Shown one piece after another: positions 59,250 to 64,000 of a DNA stretch of 64,000 bases; the first letter of the stretch is position 1; each line of letters opens with the position of its first letter. Origin of the DNA: JAJZAM01 sp027391075. Lineage in GTDB: Bacteria; Actinomycetota; Acidimicrobiia; Acidimicrobiales; Palsa-688. The stretch spans positions 124,001-188,000 of the forward strand of contig DAHYHI010000015.1 of assembly GCA_027391075.1 (NCBI GenBank), given 5' to 3'. A model generated the notes under the pieces. The model did no database searches. It was given only the letters and a program-made list of their open reading frames with translations, and was not told where the DNA came from. The position numbers were made by a program, and so were the translations under genes.

Positions 59250-59714
59250 TCAGCGCTTCTTGGCAGGCTTGGCTGCCTTCGCTGGAGTGGCAGGCTTCGT
59301 GGCGGCCTTCGCCGGACGGGCGGCTTTCGCCGGGGCAGCGGCCTTGGCAGCCACCGCTTTCGATGACGCCGCAGCCTTCGACGCTGTCGACCGGCCGCCC
59401 GAGGGGGCTGCAGCCTTCTTCGCTGCAGCAGACCTGGCCTTGGTATTGAGTGCCACCTTGAAAGCTGAAGCCGGCTTGAACGCCACCGACTTCGACGCAG
59501 GGACCTTCACCGTAGCTTGAGTTTGCGGGTTGCGCGCCAAGCGCGGGCCGCGAGCCCTGGGATCGAACGAGCCGAATCCGAAGATCGATACGCGGTTACC
59601 AGCTTTCACCTCAGCGATAATGGCAGCCGTGACAGCCTCGACGGCCGCCTCCGACTGCTTCTTGTCCAGTCCCGTCGAGGCCTGAACTGCCTGGGCCAGC
59701 TCTGTTCTGTTCAC
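59250..59714 (-). CDS. HU-family DNA-binding protein with long Lys/Ala-rich tail
   Basis: The 154-residue protein has the HU core in the first 95 residues (MNRTELAQAVQASTGLDKKQ, IFGFGSFDPRARGPRLARNP with the DNA-binding arm). The C-terminal about 60 residues are low-complexity Ala/Lys/Pro repeats, as in mycobacterial HupB. Such tails bind DNA without sequence preference. The GTG start has GGAGGT upstream. Confidence 0.92.
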   Translation of the reverse strand: MNRTELAQAVQASTGLDKKQSEAAVEAVTAAIIAEVKAGNRVSIFGFGSFDPRARGPRLARNPQTQATVKVPASKSVAFKPASAFKVALNTKARSAAAKKAAAPSGGRSTASKAAASSKAVAAKAAAPAKAARPAKAATKPATPAKAAKPAKKR

Positions 59715-59810
59715 TGCTACCTCCAGATAGGTGGGGAAGTTTCCCAGATATACAAGAGGTTTTCCGGGCCCAGGTCAAGTATTTACCCGTCCGGGCAAGG
59801 AAAAAGTGCC

Positions 59811-59816
59811 TACATT
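59811..59816 (+). promoter_or_regulatory. Leaderless -10 of the GH63-like gene
   Basis: TACATT is followed by exactly six bases (GGCACG) and the ATG at 59823. Confidence 0.5.
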
Positions 59817-59822
59817 GGCACG

Positions 59823-62483
59823 ATGGAGACCGAACACGAGCGGTTGCGACAGGCAAATCTTGGGGAATTGCCCTGGAGGCGCTGGGGCCCTTACCTATCC
59901 GAACGGGCGTGGGGGACCGTCCGCGAGGACTACTCGGCCGACGGGGATGCCTGGTCGTACCTGCCTTTCGAACAGGCCCCGTCGAAAGCGTTCCGCTGGA
60001 ACGAAGACGGAATGGCCGGTATCTGCGACGACGAACAGAACCTGTGCCTCGCTTTGTCGCTATGGAACGGCAAAGACCCGATCCTAAAGGAACGCCCGTT
60101 CGGCTTGACGAGCGAACAAGGCAACCACGGCGAAGACGTTAAGGATTACTGGTGGTATCTCGACGCGACGCCCACCTCGTCGTGGCTGCGCTGGCGCTAC
60201 CACTATCCCCAAGCCGAGTTCCCCTACGACCAACTACTCGAAGTGAACAGGTCGCGGACCCGTCACGACCCCGAATACGAGCTCCTAGACACTGGGATCT
60301 TCGACGAGGATCGCTTCTGGATTGTCGAGTGCACATGGGCGAAGGCGGGCCCCGAGGACATCCTGTGGAAGATCACCGCCCGCAACGCAGGACCCGATCC
60401 TGCGGTCATCGACGTTCTCCCAACCGTCTGGTTCCGCAACACCTGGTCTTGGACCGCTCAGACCAACAAACCCGAACTGTCCCTGAGAGGATCAAGAATC
60501 CTAGCTACACATCCGACGCTCGGGGAGTGGCAACTAGCGTGGGACCACGGCTCTCCTGCACTGTTTTGTGACAACGAGACAAACACAACGAAGCTCTACA
60601 ACTCTGCCGGCCCAGCCTGGCCCAAAGACGGGATCGCAGAGCACGTCCTCCGGGAAAGTCCCACCGTCAATCCACAAAACCGGGGAACGAAGGCCTCCAT
60701 TCACCACCACTTCGAAGTTCCACCCGGAGCGACGGTCGAAGCCCGGCTGCGCTTCTGGAGGACCGGCGAGGGAGCCCGCCCAGCCCCAAGCGCGCAAGAG
60801 GGCGACCTCAACTTGTATTTCGACTCAGTCATGGCAGCCAGAAAGTCCGAAGCTGATGCCTTCTACGCGGGCATGCTCCCCTCCGATGCCACGGACGAGG
60901 AGAGGATGGTGGCTCGCCAGGCCGGCGCCGGGATGTTGTGGTCCAAACAGTTCTTCCACTTCGACGTCGAGAAGTGGCTCAAGGGGGACCCAGCGGAGCC
61001 ACCTCCGCCGCCCGGTCGGGGCGAGATCCGAAACGGCGACTGGACGCACCTTAACAATCGTGACGTTATATCCATGCCGGACCCTTGGGAGTACCCCTGG
61101 TACGCGTCGTGGGACCTGGCGTTCCACTGCGTCGCACTCGCCCACCTCGACGCCGAGTTCGCAAAGCGCCAGCTGATACTGCTGTGCCGGGAATGGTACA
61201 TGCACCCGAATGGCCAGCTGCCGGCATACGAATGGAACTTCGGTGACGTGAACCCACCCGTTCAGGCCTGGGCCGCTCTGCGCGTTGCGGAGATAGACGC
61301 TCAGGCACGCGCCGCCCGCAAAGAGGACCCCTCGATCGACCACCAGTTCCTGGAACGAGTGTTCCACAAGCTGCTTCTCAACTTCACCTGGTGGGTCAAC
61401 CGCAAAGACTCTTCCGGCAACAACGTCTTCGAAGGAGGCTTCCTCGGCCTAGACAATATCGGCCTGTTCGACAGGTCAAAGCCGCTTCCAGTTCCCGGAC
61501 GCACCGAGCAGTCCGACGGCACTGCGTGGATGGCCATGTTCTGTTTGAACATGCTGGAGATAGCCATGGTTTTGGCTGTTGCCGACCCGGTCTACGAGGA
61601 CGTGGCTACCAAGTTCTTCGAACATTTCACCTACATAGCCCATGCGATGGAGACCCAAGGCCTCTGGGACGACCAGGACGGCTTCTTCTACGACGTGCTC
61701 AGTCTCGACAGTGGGGACACGATACCTGTGCGGGTCCGTTCTATGGTCGGCGTCGTCGCTCTGTTCGCAGTGACTGTCCTAGAGCCTTCACACCTCGAGG
61801 CCCTACCCTCATTCGCGAGACGCCTGGAGTGGTTCCTCGCGAACAAACCTGACTACGCCGAGCATGTGTCGCACATATCCGTCAAGGGGTCCGGAGATCG
61901 CATGCTGCTCTCGGTCGTCGACCGCCAGAGTCTCGTAAAGGTCCTTTCGAGGGTGCTCGACCGCAGCGAACTCCTTTCCGACCACGGAGTCCGGTCTGTT
62001 TCGAGGTTCCACTTGGACCATCCGTTCCAGATCAGGATCGGAGGCACTGAAGCCACGGTCGACTATGAGCCCGGAGAGTCCACCACAGGTCTCTTCGGCG
62101 GAAACTCCAACTGGCGAGGACCCGTGTGGTTCCCGCTCAACTACTTGCTCGTAGAGTCACTCGATCGTTACGACACCTACTTCGGCGACAGCCTAAGCCT
62201 TGAGCACCCGACAGGATCGGGCTCGGAGGCTTCGCTACACGAGGTCGCCGACGACCTGTCGCGCCGGCTCGTATCCATCTTCCTGCGCGGCCCCGACGGG
62301 CGAAGGCCTGTGTTCGGCCAGTACGAGAAGCTCCAAAATGATCCCGCGTGGAGCGACATGATCCTCTTCCACGAGTACTTCCACGGTGACACTGGCGCAG
62401 GCCTGGGGGCCTCGCACCAGACCGGCTGGACAGGACTCGTTTTGGACCTTCTAGCCGATCGCAAGCTCGGCGGCCGAGACTAG
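59823..62483 (+). CDS. GH63-like (MGH1-like) glycoside hydrolase
   Basis: The 886-residue protein has the (alpha/alpha)6-barrel of GH63 in its C-terminal half, with SMPDPWEYPWYASWDLAFH, AYEWNFGDVNPPVQAWAAL, GGFLGLDNIGLFDR and GNSNWRGPVWFPLNYLL as family segments. No signal peptide is present, so it is cytoplasmic. Bacterial homologues include glucosylglycerate and mannosylglycerate hydrolases, which is a plausible but unproven role. The frame is open to 59517, but the ATG at 59823 is fixed by the -10. It lies 63 bases upstream of the glycosyltransferase gene. Confidence 0.85.
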   Translation: METEHERLRQANLGELPWRRWGPYLSERAWGTVREDYSADGDAWSYLPFEQAPSKAFRWNEDGMAGICDDEQNLCLALSLWNGKDPILKERPFGLTSEQGNHGEDVKDYWWYLDATPTSSWLRWRYHYPQAEFPYDQLLEVNRSRTRHDPEYELLDTGIFDEDRFWIVECTWAKAGPEDILWKITARNAGPDPAVIDVLPTVWFRNTWSWTAQTNKPELSLRGSRILATHPTLGEWQLAWDHGSPALFCDNETNTTKLYNSAGPAWPKDGIAEHVLRESPTVNPQNRGTKASIHHHFEVPPGATVEARLRFWRTGEGARPAPSAQEGDLNLYFDSVMAARKSEADAFYAGMLPSDATDEERMVARQAGAGMLWSKQFFHFDVEKWLKGDPAEPPPPPGRGEIRNGDWTHLNNRDVISMPDPWEYPWYASWDLAFHCVALAHLDAEFAKRQLILLCREWYMHPNGQLPAYEWNFGDVNPPVQAWAALRVAEIDAQARAARKEDPSIDHQFLERVFHKLLLNFTWWVNRKDSSGNNVFEGGFLGLDNIGLFDRSKPLPVPGRTEQSDGTAWMAMFCLNMLEIAMVLAVADPVYEDVATKFFEHFTYIAHAMETQGLWDDQDGFFYDVLSLDSGDTIPVRVRSMVGVVALFAVTVLEPSHLEALPSFARRLEWFLANKPDYAEHVSHISVKGSGDRMLLSVVDRQSLVKVLSRVLDRSELLSDHGVRSVSRFHLDHPFQIRIGGTEATVDYEPGESTTGLFGGNSNWRGPVWFPLNYLLVESLDRYDTYFGDSLSLEHPTGSGSEASLHEVADDLSRRLVSIFLRGPDGRRPVFGQYEKLQNDPAWSDMILFHEYFHGDTGAGLGASHQTGWTGLVLDLLADRKLGGRD

Positions 62484-62532
62484 CGGACTGGACATCCGAC
62501 CTGGCGTACCCCCAACCAACCGGCACAGCCGC

Positions 62533-62538
62533 TAGCCT
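62533..62538 (+). promoter_or_regulatory. Leaderless -10 of the glycosyltransferase gene
   Basis: TAGCCT is followed by eight bases and the GTG at 62547. Confidence 0.4.
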
Positions 62539-62546
62539 GGAAACCC

Positions 62547-64000
62547 GTGCGCAGGATAAAACGAGCCAAGTCGCTCACCGGCGCCTGTAGAGACACCACC
62601 GCTCGGGATGCCCGCGTGCTGATCATCTCGGCGAGCATGGGGGCCGGCCATGACGGAGCGGCGCGCAACATCGCCAAGCAACTTCGCTTGGAGGGTCACG
62701 ACGCCGTCGTCGAGGACTTTCTGACGAGCGCTCCCCTTCACATAGGCGCAGCCCTGCGATCCGGATACGAGTTCGAACTTAGGCACGTCCCGTCGGCTTA
62801 CGAGGCCTCGTACCGTATGTGGTACAAAGTCCCCTGGCTCAGAGGTCTTGTCGGATTCCTGGTGACCCTCCTCACCCGGAGGCGAGTACTGCGCTGGGTG
62901 TCCCGCTTCGAAGCCACGACGGTCGTCTCCACTTATCCGCTTGCGACACTTTGCCTTGGTCGGCTGCGGAGGAAGGGGATCCTCGACGTTCCGGTAGTGA
63001 ACTTCATAACCGATTTTGGAGTTCACCCGCTGTGGGTCCACCCCGGCGTGGATGTCAACCTCGCTATGCACGACGAGTGCGCTGCTGAGGCGACCCGGCT
63101 CTCGGGTCGCCCGAGCGTAGCGTGCGGGCCAGCTACACCTGAGCGCTTCGCCTCGTCACGCCTTCCTCCACGAGCCGACGCTAGGCGACTGGTCGGCCTA
63201 GACGACTCGAAGCGCACAGTCTTGGTGGTAGCCGGGTCGTGGGGTGTAGGTAGCGTTGTCGAAACCTGGGCGGAGATCACCTCCGACAGTCGCTTCTCGA
63301 CGGTGGTTGTCTGCGGGCGGGACGAGAAGCTGAAAGAGCGCATCACTCGCTTGGTGGATCTGAAAGGAACCGGATGCAAAGTCCTCGGCTGGACAGACGA
63401 CATGCCGACCCTGATGGCAGCTTGCGACGTCTTGGTGGAGAACGCCGGAGGCCTCACCTCCTTCGAAGCCTTACGGGCAGGGCTGCCGGTGGTCAGCTAC
63501 CAGCCGATCGCCGGGCACGGCCGCCACAACACCCAGCGCATGCACGACGCAGGCGTCAGCACGCTTGCCGGGAACGTCACCTCCCTCCACCGTGCGCTGG
63601 CCGAGCTGAGCTTCGAAGGCCTTGCGCGCCGCACGCAAGTTACGGCGGGACGGGCAATCTTCAAAGCCGATCCCGTCGAGGCGATACTCGCCGCCGACAG
63701 AGCGCCAGCCTACCGGCCGGTGAAGGTCCGCAAGGCCAAGCGGGCGGTACGCGTAGCCATGGCCGGGTTGGTCACTGCGGCCCTCGGATGGGCGGGACTC
63801 ACCTCCGGCGTCGCAATGGCCACAGAGGAGGGCGCCGGAGTCCTGCAACCTCCACCTGGACCTCTCACAGTCGACTACATGGGGGTTCGCCTGAGCACCC
63901 CTGAAGCAGCTGACCCTCAGATCGCCGCGGACCTTTTCTCCTTGGACGCTACCGCTGTGGTCGACGAGGCGACAGCGGTTCAAGCAGCCCGGCAACTCAG
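62547..64000 (+). CDS. MGDG synthase-like glycosyltransferase with added C-terminal membrane region (cut by window edge)
   Basis: The first 484 codons are present. Residues about 22-390 resemble the diacylglycerol glucosyltransferase/MGDG synthase family (GT28). They have SASMGAGHDGAARNIAKQL, FITDFGVHPLWVHPGVDV, VLVVAGSWGVGS and VENAGGLTSFEALRAGLPVV (nucleotide-sugar loop). After about residue 400 comes one hydrophobic segment (MAGLVTAALGWAGLTSGVAMA), then at least 55 polar residues. The family has no such extension, so the gene is a fusion that continues outside the window. The GTG start follows TAGCCT by eight bases. Confidence 0.82.
   Translation, partial: MRRIKRAKSLTGACRDTTARDARVLIISASMGAGHDGAARNIAKQLRLEGHDAVVEDFLTSAPLHIGAALRSGYEFELRHVPSAYEASYRMWYKVPWLRGLVGFLVTLLTRRRVLRWVSRFEATTVVSTYPLATLCLGRLRRKGILDVPVVNFITDFGVHPLWVHPGVDVNLAMHDECAAEATRLSGRPSVACGPATPERFASSRLPPRADARRLVGLDDSKRTVLVVAGSWGVGSVVETWAEITSDSRFSTVVVCGRDEKLKERITRLVDLKGTGCKVLGWTDDMPTLMAACDVLVENAGGLTSFEALRAGLPVVSYQPIAGHGRHNTQRMHDAGVSTLAGNVTSLHRALAELSFEGLARRTQVTAGRAIFKADPVEAILAADRAPAYRPVKVRKAKRAVRVAMAGLVTAALGWAGLTSGVAMATEEGAGVLQPPPGPLTVDYMGVRLSTPEAADPQIAADLFSLDATAVVDEATAVQAARQL

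Noticed and set aside
59517..59822. 102-codon extension upstream of the GH63-like gene
   Set aside because: Lies opposite the HU gene; the -10 and ATG at 59823 fit better.

Overview
This is a GC-rich bacterial chromosome segment with tightly packed genes, short or absent 5' leaders and no RNA gene that I can see. The gene content points to an actinobacterium, and I would guess the class Acidimicrobiia (inference). The supporting genes are a mycothiol S-conjugate amidase (Mca), coenzyme F420 genes (CofC, an LLM-family oxidoreductase), a split ImuA'/ImuB/DnaE2 mutasome with actinobacterial-type SOS boxes, an HU protein with a mycobacterial-style Lys/Ala tail, GTP-type PEP carboxykinase and zinc-ribbon forms of L28 and L32.

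Layout. 1-11537 (minus) is one long housekeeping run: fakA-like DAK2 kinase, recG, rsmD, coaD, a coiled-coil protein, DUF177/YceD, rpmF, plsX, acpP, rnc, a possible 35-codon ORF, mutM and smc (cut by the left edge); rpmB is divergent at 11624. This order resembles the yloV-recG-plsX-acpA-rnc-smc block of Bacillus. 11.8-19 kb holds a GAF/HTH regulator, thiD-thiL, pckG, and a stand-alone RAM domain coupled to an FdhF/YdeP-type molybdoenzyme. 19-24.8 kb holds lipid/CoA genes (methylacyl-CoA racemase-like protein, thiolase), a BtuF-like binding protein, a PH-domain membrane protein, an F420-dependent oxidoreductase and a YdjC-type deacetylase. 24.7-28.1 kb carries an unknown membrane protein and an export cluster of a cupredoxin lipoprotein and two ferritin-like proteins. 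28.2-30.8 kb has divergent murF and ddl. 30.9-33.7 kb is mca, an SCP2 protein, an ECF sigma factor and an RskA-type anti-sigma factor.

33.8-39.5 kb has a small membrane protein, an orphan VirD4/TraG-like ATPase, an EamA exporter, and an ECF transporter in which a membrane domain is fused to both ATPases next to EcfT. 39.6-42.3 kb has a class II aldolase with a 4-OT tautomerase, and a NuoF-like flavoprotein with a Ser-rich membrane partner. 42.5-50.5 kb is the mutasome: dnaE2 and imuA'-imuB, each behind a copy of the same LexA-type palindrome, separated by an amidase and a PAP2 phosphatase. 50.5-64 kb has malic enzyme, MarR, a ten-repeat secreted lipoprotein, rnhB, a RibD-like reductase, cofC plus a LmbE deacetylase, HU, a GH63-like glycosidase and an MGDG-synthase-like glycosyltransferase cut by the right edge.

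The most general pattern is transcriptional: many genes have a TANNNT -10 hexamer ending 6-9 nt before the start codon, as expected for leaderless mRNAs, and this helps to fix several start codons. The most unusual loci are the cupredoxin/ferritin-like export cluster, the membrane-ATPase-ATPase fusion, the orphan VirD4-like ATPase, the NuoF-like protein that lacks one cluster cysteine, and an octamer tandem repeat between two divergent leaderless promoters.
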